From Fodinicurvata fenggangensis DSM 21160 (GTDB lineage Bacteria > Pseudomonadota > Alphaproteobacteria > Kiloniellales > DSM-21159), in assembly GCF_000686045.1 (NCBI RefSeq), contig NZ_JMLV01000007.1:1-64000 (forward strand): DNA of 64,000 bases, in the 5' to 3' direction. Below the pieces are notes generated by a model, which was given only the letters and a program-made list of their open reading frames with translations, ran no database searches and was not told where the DNA came from. Positions 53,032-62,530 of this stretch are shown here, in pieces; the first letter of the stretch is position 1, and each line of letters opens with the position of its first letter. A program made the position numbers and the translations under genes.

Positions 53032-54729
53032 CTAAATCGCTTCATGGCCATAGAGATCCTTGGCCGCTTTCGGGCCGATCTTGCCGTCGGCTATATCAGC
53101 AACAATGCTTTTCCGCTCACGGCTGAGGGCATTGCCCCAGCCCCCGCCGCCTGCCGTTTCCACCAGAACCCGGTCTCCCGGATAGAGCTGGGTGACCATC
53201 TTTGAGGGTATGATTTCACTGCTTCCGTCCCGTCGCAGGATCCGAGAATACGCACATTGCCCTTCGCCTCCCCCAGCCAGTCCCTGAGCCGGAACGAAGT
53301 GGCGTTCCCCACGGTGAGAGAAGCTGACGGCTCCCTCCACACCCTCCAGTATCTCGATTTCCTTGATAAGGCCCAAGCCACCCCGGTTCTCTCCAGCCCC
53401 ACCAGAATCTCGACGCAGCCGTAGTTGGCGTACACGTATCGGCGATTCCATTTCCATGGATTCCGCCGGAACATTCATGCAGTTGGTCGCATCGGTTTCC
53501 ACGACATCAACGCCATCAACTCCCTCGCCGGCTCCACTGCCACCGGCTATGAGCTCCCCGGTCACGAAAGCCTCGCCTGAAGCCCGACGTCCGCCAAAGG
53601 CCATCACCAGCAGTTGCCCGGCGGGAGGAGCCGGTATCCGGTCGGGAAGTGCCTGGGCCAGGGCGGAAAGCATACAGCCAGTAATCCGCTTGATGGTCGC
53701 TGTCCGTGCATTCACGGGTGCAGGCGAACGAGGATTGACGAGACTGCCCTCGGGCAGGGTCAGACGCAGCGGACGAAAGCAGCCGCCATTATTGGGTATG
53801 AGGGGATCCGTTACAGCCTTGACCGCAAAACAGGCGGCCGCCAAGCTGCCCGAAGGCACACAGTTGATAGGTCCTCGGACCTGAGCACTGGTACCGGTCA
53901 GATCGAAATGAATCTCGCCGTCGCGAATCTCCGCAGCCACTTCAATGCGCACCCGGCTGTCCATATCGATCCCGTCATTATCCAGCCAGTCGACAAACCG
54001 GTACGTCCCTTCCGGTATCTTCCGGATAGCCTCGCGGGTCATCAATTCGGCACGATCGATCAGAAGACCGAAGATGGTCAGAAGCGCGTTGTTCCCATGC
54101 TTGCGCGCCAGTTCATCAAGGCGCAGCGCCCCGACCTTGCAGGCTGCGATCTGGGCATTGAGATCCCCCATAAAGGTCTCCGGAATGCGAACATTCAGAC
54201 GCAGCAGGTCCGTCAGAGTCCGATCGAATGTCCCGGCCCTGGCCCAGCGCACAGGCGGTAGGCGCAGGCCTTCCTGGTAGATCTCAGTGGCGTTCGTCGG
54301 AACCGAGCCTGCGCTCATTCCGCCGACATCCTGATGGTGGGTCATGGTTGCTGCGAGGGCAATCGGCCGTCCTTCGGAAAAGACGGGCATGGCCACGGCA
54401 ATATCGGGAAGGTGCGTACCACCATGATAGGGATCGTTCAGCAGATAGATATCCCCCTCTTCCATGTCCTCTACTGAAAAGGTCCTGAGAATTTCTGCAA
54501 CGGCAGGGATCAAGGTTCCCAGATGAATCGGCACCGCGCAGGCTTGCGCCAGGGTCGTTCCATTCAGAGTGAAGAGGGAAGCAGACGCATCCAAGCCTTC
54601 CTTGACCAGAGGGGAACAGGAACTCTTGAACAGCGTAACCTCCATCTCCTCGGCAATGCCGTCCAGCTTGTTGCGGACAACTTCAAGAGTGATAGGGTCG
54701 AATGTTTCCTCTGTAGCAACAGTCATCAC
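53032..54729 (-). CDS. hyuB: Hydantoinase B/oxoprolinase subunit (HyuB, pair 1)
   Basis: Subunit of 565 residues of an ATP-dependent ring-opening amidohydrolase (hydantoinase, 5-oxoprolinase, lactamase group). HyuB patterns are FDPITLEVVRNKLDGIAEEM, EGDIYLLNDPYHGGTHLPDI, RGPINCVPSGSLAAACFAVK and ENRGGLGLIKEIEILEGVEG. GTG at 54729 overlaps the hyuA stop (GTGA) after AGGAGG; ATG 54726 is the alternative. Works as a complex with the HyuA encoded just upstream. The gene symbol denotes the family; the substrate is unknown. Confidence 0.88.
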   Translation of the reverse strand: MMTVATEETFDPITLEVVRNKLDGIAEEMEVTLFKSSCSPLVKEGLDASASLFTLNGTTLAQACAVPIHLGTLIPAVAEILRTFSVEDMEEGDIYLLNDPYHGGTHLPDIAVAMPVFSEGRPIALAATMTHHQDVGGMSAGSVPTNATEIYQEGLRLPPVRWARAGTFDRTLTDLLRLNVRIPETFMGDLNAQIAACKVGALRLDELARKHGNNALLTIFGLLIDRAELMTREAIRKIPEGTYRFVDWLDNDGIDMDSRVRIEVAAEIRDGEIHFDLTGTSAQVRGPINCVPSGSLAAACFAVKAVTDPLIPNNGGCFRPLRLTLPEGSLVNPRSPAPVNARTATIKRITGCMLSALAQALPDRIPAPPAGQLLVMAFGGRRASGEAFVTGELIAGGSGAGEGVDGVDVVETDATNCMNVPAESMEMESPIRVRQLRLRRDSGGAGENRGGLGLIKEIEILEGVEGAVSFSHRGERHFVPAQGLAGGGEGQCAYSRILRRDGSSEIIPSKMVTQLYPGDRVLVETAGGGGWGNALSRERKSIVADIADGKIGPKAAKDLYGHEAI

Positions 54730-56789
54730 GCAGTTGCCTCCTGTTCCAGCAAGAGGGCTTCACCCTCGACCAATTGCCCGCGCCATCCCGGCGGCACGAG
54801 AACCGTCGTATCGCTCTGTTCTATCACGGCCGGCCCCCGCAAGGGGCCGTCGTCCTGCTTCAAGAGAGATCTGTCATAGACAGCGGCGTCCTGCGGCATG
54901 TCACTTCCCTGGAACCAGACACTGCGCTGCCCCTTCAGTGCCACACCTTCTACCGCCTCCAGAGCCAGGTCCGTACTGGGCAGGTGGGCACGATGGATGC
55001 TTCGCAGATTGACCAACTTCGCTCCGGCCCCGGTGGCATGGCCATAGATGCGATGATGCATGTCCTCGAAGTCTCTGTAGAGCCGCTCAAAAGGCTCGGT
55101 GTTCTCGATATCCAGCGGAATCTCAAGGGTATAGCTCTGCCCAAGATAGCAAACGTCAGCCAAATGCCGTCGTTCCGTCTGCAACCCCTCCAGGCTCTCC
55201 GCCGCCATGAGTTCGGCCGTCTTGCGGTCGAGCTCGGAGAGAAAATTTCTCACTTCCTCATGTCCGGCTTCCTGGAGTGGCTTGTTGAATGCGCTTGAAA
55301 CTTCATGCTCAACCGGCGCCGCCAACAATCCGGCAGCCGAGAGTACACCGGGATAGCGCGGCACCAGGACGCGGTTCAGTCCCAATTCCTCGGCCAAGGG
55401 AACGGCATGCAGACTGCCGGCGCCCCCCAGGGGAACCAACGCAAATTCTCGTGGATCATGCCCGCGATTGAGCGATACCAGGCGAATACCTTCGGCCATC
55501 TGAGCGTTGGCGATCCGGTGGATGCCCAGAGCCGCCGCACTTACGCTCAATCCCATGGGCTCGGCCACATGCTCGCGGATGGCCTTTTCAGCAAGTTCGG
55601 ACTTTAGAGTGAGTGTGCCCCCTGCAAAGTAGGCCGGATCAAGATATCCCAGAACCACAGACGCATCAGTGACGGTTGGCCGTTCGCCGCCCCGGTCGTA
55701 GCAGGCTGGTCCTGGCTCCGAGCCGGCAGATTCAGGCCCGACACGCAATCCCTTTGCCGCATCCAGCCAGACAAGGGATCCCCCTCCAGCTCCCAATGTC
55801 TCAATATCCACCATGGGGACACGTACGGCATAGCCGGAGATGGTGGTTTCCGAGCGCACCAGCGCTTCACCGCTCTTGATCAGGGCAATATCGCTTGATG
55901 TACCTCCCACATCGATGGTGATGGCATCTTCGAACCCGGCGGCACGCGCTGTGGCCGACCCCCCGATTACGCCAGCCGCCGGTCCTGAAAGGAATAATCG
56001 CACCGGTCGCTGGCGCGCCACTTGGGAAGCTGCCAATCCGCCGCGCGATTGCATGATCTGCAGAGGCGCCGGGATCTTCGCCTGAAGTAGGGAAGTCTCC
56101 ATGTTCTCGAGATAACGATCGACAACCGGTTTCACGTAACCGTCGAAGGCCGTGACGGCTGTACGCTCGTACTCCCGGAATGCCGGGTCAACCTCCGAGG
56201 ACAGAGACACCGGTAACTGAGGAGCCACCTCGTGTATGTAATCTGCCACCGCACGTTCATGCGAGGGGTTGGCGAAAGAGAACAGCAGGCTGACCGCTAT
56301 GGCCTCAACCTCCTGTTCCAACAACTTCTGGACTGCAGCTTGCAGGCTTTTCTCATCCATGGGGACAACGATGCTGCCGTCCGCGGCCACGCGTTCGCTG
56401 ACTTCCGCTCGACGTACGCCCGGAGCAAGCCAGCCAGGAGTCTGTGGCTGTATCTTGAGGTCATACATTTGGCGGCGCATTTGCCGGCCGATCTCGAGAA
56501 CATCACTGAACCCCTCTGTGGCGATAAGGCCGATCCTCGCGCCCTTACGCTCAAGGACTGCATTCGTCGCCACAGTGGTGCCATGCACGAAACGTGCAAT
56601 TCCCTCAGAAGCCACGCCATGCTCTTCGGCCAGCTGCCGTATGGCCGCTTCAACGGCCAGGCTGGGATTCCGCCGGGTAGAGGGCAGCTTGAAGATGTGC
56701 GTTCGGCCATCTCCGACGCAGACAACATCGGTGAAGGTGCCCCCTATATCAATTCCTACGCTGTGTCTTCCATCTTGCTGTGTTTTCAT
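54726..56789 (-). CDS. hyuA: Hydantoinase A/oxoprolinase subunit (HyuA, pair 1)
   Basis: ATP-binding subunit of 687 residues with an actin-like/ASKHA fold. Motifs: GIDIGGTFTDVVCVGDG (phosphate 1), VHGTTVATNAVLERKGARIG, LFLSGPAAGVIGGSATARA, ITIDVGGTSSDIALI and FALVPLGGAGSLHAVPLAEE. It phosphorylates a cyclic amide to help hydrolysis by HyuB. ATG 56789; a GTG at 56792 is possible. A 62-base gap separates it from pair 2, and its stop overlaps hyuB. Confidence 0.88.
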   Translation of the reverse strand: MKTQQDGRHSVGIDIGGTFTDVVCVGDGRTHIFKLPSTRRNPSLAVEAAIRQLAEEHGVASEGIARFVHGTTVATNAVLERKGARIGLIATEGFSDVLEIGRQMRRQMYDLKIQPQTPGWLAPGVRRAEVSERVAADGSIVVPMDEKSLQAAVQKLLEQEVEAIAVSLLFSFANPSHERAVADYIHEVAPQLPVSLSSEVDPAFREYERTAVTAFDGYVKPVVDRYLENMETSLLQAKIPAPLQIMQSRGGLAASQVARQRPVRLFLSGPAAGVIGGSATARAAGFEDAITIDVGGTSSDIALIKSGEALVRSETTISGYAVRVPMVDIETLGAGGGSLVWLDAAKGLRVGPESAGSEPGPACYDRGGERPTVTDASVVLGYLDPAYFAGGTLTLKSELAEKAIREHVAEPMGLSVSAAALGIHRIANAQMAEGIRLVSLNRGHDPREFALVPLGGAGSLHAVPLAEELGLNRVLVPRYPGVLSAAGLLAAPVEHEVSSAFNKPLQEAGHEEVRNFLSELDRKTAELMAAESLEGLQTERRHLADVCYLGQSYTLEIPLDIENTEPFERLYRDFEDMHHRIYGHATGAGAKLVNLRSIHRAHLPSTDLALEAVEGVALKGQRSVWFQGSDMPQDAAVYDRSLLKQDDGPLRGPAVIEQSDTTVLVPPGWRGQLVEGEALLLEQEATA

Positions 56790-56851
56790 CACGCTTTTCT
56801 TTTATGAGACAGGATTCACTGTCCTGCCCCTGGCAACAAACTGTCGAGGGG

Positions 56852-58546
56852 TCAGACTGCCACTCCGTAGGACTTCTCCGCCATCTCACGCGATAGATAG
56901 CCGTGCTTGACATCATGGCGAATTGCCTCGGGATCGCGTTCGTCCGCCTTGCCATAGCCGGCTCCGCCAGCTGTGTAGAGAGTCAGGATATCTCCCTTTT
57001 TCAGATCCATGCCGTCCTTGCTCTTCACCTGGATAACCTCGTCGCCCCGCTTGATTTCGCAGCGGGCGACCTGGCCATCCGAGCCCCCGAAGAGGCCATA
57101 GGGCGACAGGCGGAAACGATCAGCATAGATTGCGAAATTCACGCCATCCTTCAGGATCTCATAACTGCGATAGAAGCCCAGGCCCCCGCGATACTTGCCA
57201 TGACCGCAGGAATCCGGAAGCAGACCGTAACCGATGATCCGGAAATGCGAGAAATCCATGTCCGTCGCTTCGATGGGCGTGTTCGCACAGTTTGACAGGG
57301 GAGCGTCCACAGCATCGCAGCCATCCTTGTGGGCCGATGCACCATAGCCTCCACCGAAGACTTCCAGATAAACGCGATAGCCCTCGTCCCCAAGATGGGA
57401 GATGGCAGTCACCGTGGTTGTATCGTTGCCCCCTGAGATGACCCTGTCGGGCACGATCTGCGCCAGCGCCTTCATGACGGCGTTGAAACAGCGATAGCCC
57501 GCCTCCATACGCGCACGCACCGGAGCCGGATAGTTCGGATTCAACAGCGAACCCTTGGGAGCGGAAATCGTGATCGGCCGCTTGACGCCCTCATTGAATG
57601 GGATATCCGGGCTGGTCAGAACGGACTTGATGGCCGAGAGGGTTGCGGAGATGGTGGAAGTGTAGGGGCAGTTGAGATTGCGCGTCACCTGCGCACAGGT
57701 CCCCTCGAAGTCGACGGTGATCTCTCCCTTCTCGATTGTCAGGGCCGCCTTGACCACCAGCGGTTCTTCCGTGATGCCGTCATCGTCGATGGCATCCTCT
57801 CCGTAATAGGTTCCCTCCGGCAGTTCCGACAGCGCGGCACGGAAGCGCCGCTCGGAGTAGTCCATCAACTGGTTCATTACCGACTGTATGGTTTTCAGGC
57901 CGTATTTCTCGCAGAGCTGTGCCACCCGTTCACCCCCGATGGCATTGGCAGCAAATTGGGCATTGAAATCCCCGATCGTCTGCGCCGGAACACGAATGTT
58001 GGCCGAAACAAGTCGTTCAAGCGGCCCGCCTCGCCAGTCGCGGTAGAGGTTGTACTTGGAAGGCGGGAATAGAAAGCCTTCGGCATGAACATCGGCCGCC
58101 TCTGTGGTCAAGCCTGGGTTCCCGCCCCCCAGGTCAAGATGGTGCGCCACCGTTCCCGCAAAGCCTATGATTTCTCCCCCAACGAAAATGGGAGAATATA
58201 TGAAAACATCCTGGAGGTGCTGCCCACCGGAAAAGGGATCGTTGTTGATATAGAAATCCCCCTCCTGCAGCTCATCCACAGGATAGAGTTCGGCGCAGGC
58301 CCGGAAGGTGTCCGCCATCGGACCCAGCTGCATGGGAATCAACTCCGCCTGGGCCACGACATTCCCTTCGCGATCCAGCAAAGCTGCGGACGCATCCGCT
58401 GCCTCACGCACGATGGTGGAATAGGCCGAGCGGATCAGCTTGGCCCCCATCTCGCGGGCCGCAGCAATCAGGCCCTGGCTGATGACCGCGTAATCAACAG
58501 GATTCAGTGCAGTTTCCGTGGTGATTTCACTCTTACCTTCAGGCAT
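56852..58546 (-). CDS. hyuB: Hydantoinase B/oxoprolinase subunit (HyuB, pair 2)
   Basis: Second HyuB, 564 residues. Patterns: LNPVDYAVISQGLIAAAREM, EGDFYINNDPFSGGQHLQDV, GFAGTVAHHLDLGGGNPGLT, RNLNCPYTSTISATLSAIKS and GKYRGGLGFYRSYEILKDGV. It differs widely from pair 1, so the two pairs are not a recent duplication. GAGGAG precedes ATG 58546, which abuts the hyuA stop (TGATG). Confidence 0.87.
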   Translation of the reverse strand: MPEGKSEITTETALNPVDYAVISQGLIAAAREMGAKLIRSAYSTIVREAADASAALLDREGNVVAQAELIPMQLGPMADTFRACAELYPVDELQEGDFYINNDPFSGGQHLQDVFIYSPIFVGGEIIGFAGTVAHHLDLGGGNPGLTTEAADVHAEGFLFPPSKYNLYRDWRGGPLERLVSANIRVPAQTIGDFNAQFAANAIGGERVAQLCEKYGLKTIQSVMNQLMDYSERRFRAALSELPEGTYYGEDAIDDDGITEEPLVVKAALTIEKGEITVDFEGTCAQVTRNLNCPYTSTISATLSAIKSVLTSPDIPFNEGVKRPITISAPKGSLLNPNYPAPVRARMEAGYRCFNAVMKALAQIVPDRVISGGNDTTTVTAISHLGDEGYRVYLEVFGGGYGASAHKDGCDAVDAPLSNCANTPIEATDMDFSHFRIIGYGLLPDSCGHGKYRGGLGFYRSYEILKDGVNFAIYADRFRLSPYGLFGGSDGQVARCEIKRGDEVIQVKSKDGMDLKKGDILTLYTAGGAGYGKADERDPEAIRHDVKHGYLSREMAEKSYGVAV

Positions 58547-60561
58547 CACTCGCTCCTCTCAAGCACGAGATTGTGCTGGTCATCGCTTCGAGCATCCCAT
58601 CCCTCGGGGACAAAGAGCGTGGAGGTTGGATCCTCGAGCAGGAGCGGACCCTTGAGGGTTCGCTCCGGCGTCAGGGAGCTGCGGCTCAACAGCTTGCCCT
58701 TGTGCATCTTTCGCTGATCGAAAAGTTCAATATCTCCTTCGTCCACACGATAATCCGGGGTTTCCGAGAGAACGGGCAGATCGTCCAGCTCCGCGGTGGT
58801 TCCCAGTCGGAAGGAAACGAATTCTATGGGCTTCTCGGAACCTTCGCCAAAGAAATAAATCTTCTGGTGCGCCTTGCCGAACAAACGACGTATCTCTGCG
58901 GTATCCAGATTTACAATCTGATCTTCCGTCAAGGATACTGGAACTTCGAAAGCCTGTCCGACAAACCTCATGTCTGCAATGAAATCGAGACGCAGGTTGC
59001 TGTTCAGCCCCATGCCCTCGAAACGTTCAAGCGCGCGCTCTTTCATGAACTTGAAGGTCTCGCGCACGAGATCGCCGGCATTCTGGTCAACCACCGCACG
59101 CCGCGTCAGACTCTCGAACTGGACGAAATTGGAGGCAATCAGGCCATAGGCGGACATGACACCAGCATTCGGTGGCACCACGATTGTTTCAATTCCCAGA
59201 TCCTTTGCCACCTGAGCCGCATGCAGCGGTCCCGCGCCCCCGTAGGGCACCATCACGTAGTCGCGAGGATCCTTGCCGCGTTCCGTCGAGATGAGCTGAA
59301 TTGCGCGCACGATATTGGCATTGGCAAGCTGGATCGCGCTGTCAGCCGCCTCCTCCAGGGACATGTTGAAATGCTGTGCAATGGATTCGAAGACCCTGCG
59401 CGCGGCCTCGACGTCGATATTCATGCGCCCACCGAGAAAGGCTTCCGGCCGCATGGTCTGTCGTATCAGATGTGCGTCGGTAATCGTGGGCTGCTGCCCC
59501 CCACGCCCGTAACAGGCCGGCCCAGGGTCGGCGCCCGCCGAGTGGGGACCAACACGCAGCATGCCCCCCTCATCGATCCAGACGATACTGCCGCCACCGG
59601 CTCCCACCGTATTGATATCAATGACCGGGATGCGGATGGGCAGACCATCGATATGGAATTCACTGGTCAACTCCGGCTTGCCCTCGGTCACGACACAGAC
59701 ATCTGTCGATGTCCCCCCGATATCCAGGGTGATCAAGTTCTTGTACCCTGATCGACCCGCCTGGCGCGTTGCTCCCATCACCCCGGCGGCAGGCCCGGAT
59801 AACAGTGCCGTGACAGCGCTCTGCCGCATGGCCTCAGCCGGCAGTCGTCCGCCATTGGACTGCATGACACTGAAACGTCCCCGAAACCCGTGTTCCTGGA
59901 GACGATCCTCGAAACGCCCGATGTAGCGGTCAATCACCGGCTGTACATAAGCCGAGATAGCAGCGGTCGATGCCCGTTCGAACTCGCGGAACTCACGCGT
60001 GACTTCGGAGGAAAGGGTCACGTGCAGGTCCGGTAGCTGCTGCTTGATAAGCTCGCGCAGTTTTTCTTCATGCGACGGATTTACATAGGAATTCAGCAAA
60101 CAGACCGCGACGGCCTCGTAATTCCCGTCTTTCAGACGAGGCACCAGCTCGCGCAGGACCGCCTCTTCATCAAGTTGCCGCTCGACCTCTCCACTAGAGA
60201 GAACCCGCTCATCCACCTCGAAACTGTCTAGCCGAGCAACAACCGGAGCTGGCTTCTGATATTCCAAGTCGTAGATGGAGTTCCGATTATGGCGCTGCAG
60301 CGCCAGAATATCCCTGAACCCTTGGGTGGTGACGAAGGCTGTTGGAAAACCTTTGCGCTCCAGAACAGCGTTGGTTGCTACGGTAGAGCCATGAGCCAGG
60401 TCTTCAATGGCCGAGATATCGAGCTCACTGGCCACCAGGGCATTGAAGGCTCCCTCATCCGGCCGCTTTGGTACACTCGGCACCTTGGTAACACGAACTC
60501 CGTCCTTTCCGATTGCGACCAGGTCGGTAAAGGTTCCCCCGACTTCCACACCAACGCGCAT
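58546..60561 (-). CDS. hyuA: Hydantoinase A/oxoprolinase subunit (HyuA, pair 2)
   Basis: Second HyuA, 671 residues, first gene of the operon. Motifs: GVEVGGTFTDLVAIGKDG, AHGSTVATNAVLERKGFPTA, ALLSGPAAGVMGATRQAG, ITLDIGGTSTDVCVVTEGKP and YVMVPYGGAGPLHAAQVAKD. The full ASKHA ATPase core is present. It differs from pair 1 around the substrate-binding half. The promoter must lie in the 227-base gap shared with the EamA transporter gene. Confidence 0.88.
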   Translation of the reverse strand: MRVGVEVGGTFTDLVAIGKDGVRVTKVPSVPKRPDEGAFNALVASELDISAIEDLAHGSTVATNAVLERKGFPTAFVTTQGFRDILALQRHNRNSIYDLEYQKPAPVVARLDSFEVDERVLSSGEVERQLDEEAVLRELVPRLKDGNYEAVAVCLLNSYVNPSHEEKLRELIKQQLPDLHVTLSSEVTREFREFERASTAAISAYVQPVIDRYIGRFEDRLQEHGFRGRFSVMQSNGGRLPAEAMRQSAVTALLSGPAAGVMGATRQAGRSGYKNLITLDIGGTSTDVCVVTEGKPELTSEFHIDGLPIRIPVIDINTVGAGGGSIVWIDEGGMLRVGPHSAGADPGPACYGRGGQQPTITDAHLIRQTMRPEAFLGGRMNIDVEAARRVFESIAQHFNMSLEEAADSAIQLANANIVRAIQLISTERGKDPRDYVMVPYGGAGPLHAAQVAKDLGIETIVVPPNAGVMSAYGLIASNFVQFESLTRRAVVDQNAGDLVRETFKFMKERALERFEGMGLNSNLRLDFIADMRFVGQAFEVPVSLTEDQIVNLDTAEIRRLFGKAHQKIYFFGEGSEKPIEFVSFRLGTTAELDDLPVLSETPDYRVDEGDIELFDQRKMHKGKLLSRSSLTPERTLKGPLLLEDPTSTLFVPEGWDARSDDQHNLVLERSE

Positions 60562-60788
60562 AGACCCTACTGCTCCCGTACAATTCTGTGAGAAGTTACG
60601 AAAAGTATCACCCGTATTGAAGATTTTCTATTATTTTTTTAGTAACGCATGAACTAAGCAAGATTATTACGTTATGCAAAACTGCGGAAACATCGCATGA
60701 ACATGCCAGTCTCGCCCGCCTCCACAGCCCGACTAGGATCGACTGGAACACAGCGCCGCTTTCCCCAGGCGACGGCAAACATCAGATC
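60562..60788. promoter_or_regulatory. Divergent promoter region (hyuA pair 2 / EamA transporter)
   Basis: A 227-base AT-rich gap. CGCATGAAC occurs twice (60646-60654 and 60694-60702), and the second copy lies in GCATG-AA-CATGC (60695-60706), a perfect 5+5 inverted repeat. These are candidate regulator sites for the catabolic operon. No exact -35/-10 boxes were assigned. Confidence 0.45.
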
Positions 60789-61697
60789 ATGAGCAGCTTT
60801 TGGCGCGGATGGCCTCTGACGGTCGCTCTATTGAGCGTTCTCGTCTTCGCGTGGGGTGGCAATTACACTTGGGTCAAGGTCGCTCTCGAGGACAGCGGCC
60901 CTCTTACCTTTAATGCACTGCGCTATTCAGGGGCTGTTATGGTCATTGGAATTGGCCTTTGTCTGGCCGGGCGTGGACGCGATTTGATCCCGGTACGTGG
61001 AGAGGCGGGATTCATGGCCATTATCGGCCTGCTTCAGGTCACGGTCATGACCGGCTTAACCACTGTGGCCATGCTCTGGATCGAAGCCAGCCGCACCGTT
61101 CTGATCGCATATTCCATGCCGATCTGGGCTATGATCATCAGCCTACCGGTGCTGCGTGAAGGAATCTCCTGGCGCATGGTTATCGGCGCCACCCTTGGGT
61201 TGAGCGGCTTGTGTCTGTTGACGGATATAGTGAGCATGGAATGGACGGGCGGCGGCACCCTGATCGGCTCTGCCATTGCACTTACAGCCACGCTCGGCTG
61301 GGCTCTTGGTTCCGTGCTCTACCGCTTGCGGCAATGGCGGAGCAATTTCTGGCAGCAGGTCTTTTGGCAACTCTGCTCAGCCGCACTGAGCATGACCATC
61401 ATCGCGCTTGTCCTTGAAAGCGATGAACCAATCACCTTTTCTCCGGAATACGTCACGATTGTCGTCTACAACTGGTTGGTCCCCACAAGCCTTGGCTTTT
61501 GGTGCTGGGCGCGCGCTCTGACGCGGACTTCGGCAACTGCAGCCGGTCAGTTTCTTCTACTTTCACCGGTTTTCGGCGTCTTTCTCAGTCATCTTGTACT
61601 GGATGAACCGTTACATCCCGCCCTGCTAAGCAGTGCCTTACTGATCCTAGCGGGTGCGTTTCTCTCCTTACGCCGTCAACCGGCGGGCAGAAACTAG
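60789..61697 (+). CDS. EamA/DMT family transporter
   Basis: Ten-helix membrane protein of 302 residues in the drug/metabolite transporter superfamily, built from two EamA repeats (about 10-140 and 155-290). Typical pieces are LLSVLVFAWGGNYTWVKVAL at the start, LWIEASRTVLIAYSMPIWAM in the middle, and FLLLSPVFGVFLSHLVLDEP near the end of the second repeat. It may export a metabolite or an excess product of the neighbouring pathway. No ribosome site is obvious. It is divergent from the Hyu operon. Confidence 0.87.
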   Translation: MSSFWRGWPLTVALLSVLVFAWGGNYTWVKVALEDSGPLTFNALRYSGAVMVIGIGLCLAGRGRDLIPVRGEAGFMAIIGLLQVTVMTGLTTVAMLWIEASRTVLIAYSMPIWAMIISLPVLREGISWRMVIGATLGLSGLCLLTDIVSMEWTGGGTLIGSAIALTATLGWALGSVLYRLRQWRSNFWQQVFWQLCSAALSMTIIALVLESDEPITFSPEYVTIVVYNWLVPTSLGFWCWARALTRTSATAAGQFLLLSPVFGVFLSHLVLDEPLHPALLSSALLILAGAFLSLRRQPAGRN

Positions 61698-61708
61698 TAA
61701 GCCACCAC

Positions 61709-61885
61709 ATGCCGCCGCCGGCGTGCCCGGCTTGTGGCAAAAGTTCAGAGACCTTCAGTACGGATTCACGCTCAGGCACAACACCGCGAAACTACCCTTT
61801 GTTGAACCTGCTTTCCTTCTGGTCAGGCCCCTGCATGTTTGGGAGCAATCCCAGAAAGATCTCAAGAGGGCTCTATGAGAAATGA
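61709..61885 (+). CDS. Possible 58-residue CxxC small ORF
   Basis: ATG at 61709 opens a 58-codon frame, with a CPACG zinc-ribbon-like pair at residues 6-10 and the end KISRGLYEK. It fills the gap between the EamA gene and the convergent amidase gene. It has no ribosome site that I can see and no recognised homologue. It may be chance, or the remains of a larger gene. Confidence 0.2.
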   Translation: MPPPACPACGKSSETFSTDSRSGTTPRNYPLLNLLSFWSGPCMFGSNPRKISRGLYEK

Positions 61886-61888
61886 CAA

Positions 61889-62530
61889 TTACAACGCCTG
61901 CAGTTCGGAAAGGGCAGCCTCAAGACCGCGCACCTCGCCCCATCCTACAGATATCATTTCGATCGCCGGATCGTGAAGATGAGGCAGTGTGGTTCCCGTC
62001 GCCTCCTCAACCACTATAGGCTTGAAGTCACGGAAGTTGGCATCTTTGGAAGTAGCCGCCACACATTGGTTGGTCAGAACACCGGCAAAGAGTACAGTTT
62101 CAGCAGATAGCGAGCGGAGAATGAGTTCCAAGTTTGTATTATAAAAAGCACTGAGGCGATTTTTTTCCACATACCAATCGTCAGGTCGGGCACCAACCTC
62201 GTCATGTATTTCGTACCCCCAAGAATTAATTCGCAATCCGCCTTCTTTTAGAAAAGGCCGCAGGCGCAGAAACACACCGGCATCCCGCTCGTCATGAAAA
62301 CCATGTCGAGTCCATACTATCGGAACGTCACGTAAACGCGCCTCTTCAACCAATTTCTTGGTTGGTTCTATCGTGCGGCGCATATGAGAAATATCGACCC
62401 CGCTTTGCGCATACCAACCATCAGGATCGAGAAAATCATTTTGCGGATCTATGACCACCAAGGCCGTGGCACCCGGTATCAGTTCCCACTTTGTTTTTTC
62501 AAAAGGTTTACGTTCGCTCAATGTCTTCAT
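61889..62530 (-). CDS. Isochorismatase-fold cysteine hydrolase (third copy, island-linked)
   Basis: Amidase of 213 residues with triad D28 in LVVIDPQNDFLDP, K123 in YVEKNRLSAFYNTNLE and C156 in VLTNQCVAATSKDA. The superfamily includes N-carbamoylsarcosine amidase and biuret/ureidoacrylate hydrolases. It is not close to the two copies at 6605 and 14383. It could be an N-carbamoyl-amino-acid amidase completing hydantoin breakdown, but the alternative of an unrelated amidase is open. It has no close ribosome site (CAGGAG abuts the ATG). Confidence 0.85.
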   Translation of the reverse strand: MKTLSERKPFEKTKWELIPGATALVVIDPQNDFLDPDGWYAQSGVDISHMRRTIEPTKKLVEEARLRDVPIVWTRHGFHDERDAGVFLRLRPFLKEGGLRINSWGYEIHDEVGARPDDWYVEKNRLSAFYNTNLELILRSLSAETVLFAGVLTNQCVAATSKDANFRDFKPIVVEEATGTTLPHLHDPAIEMISVGWGEVRGLEAALSELQAL

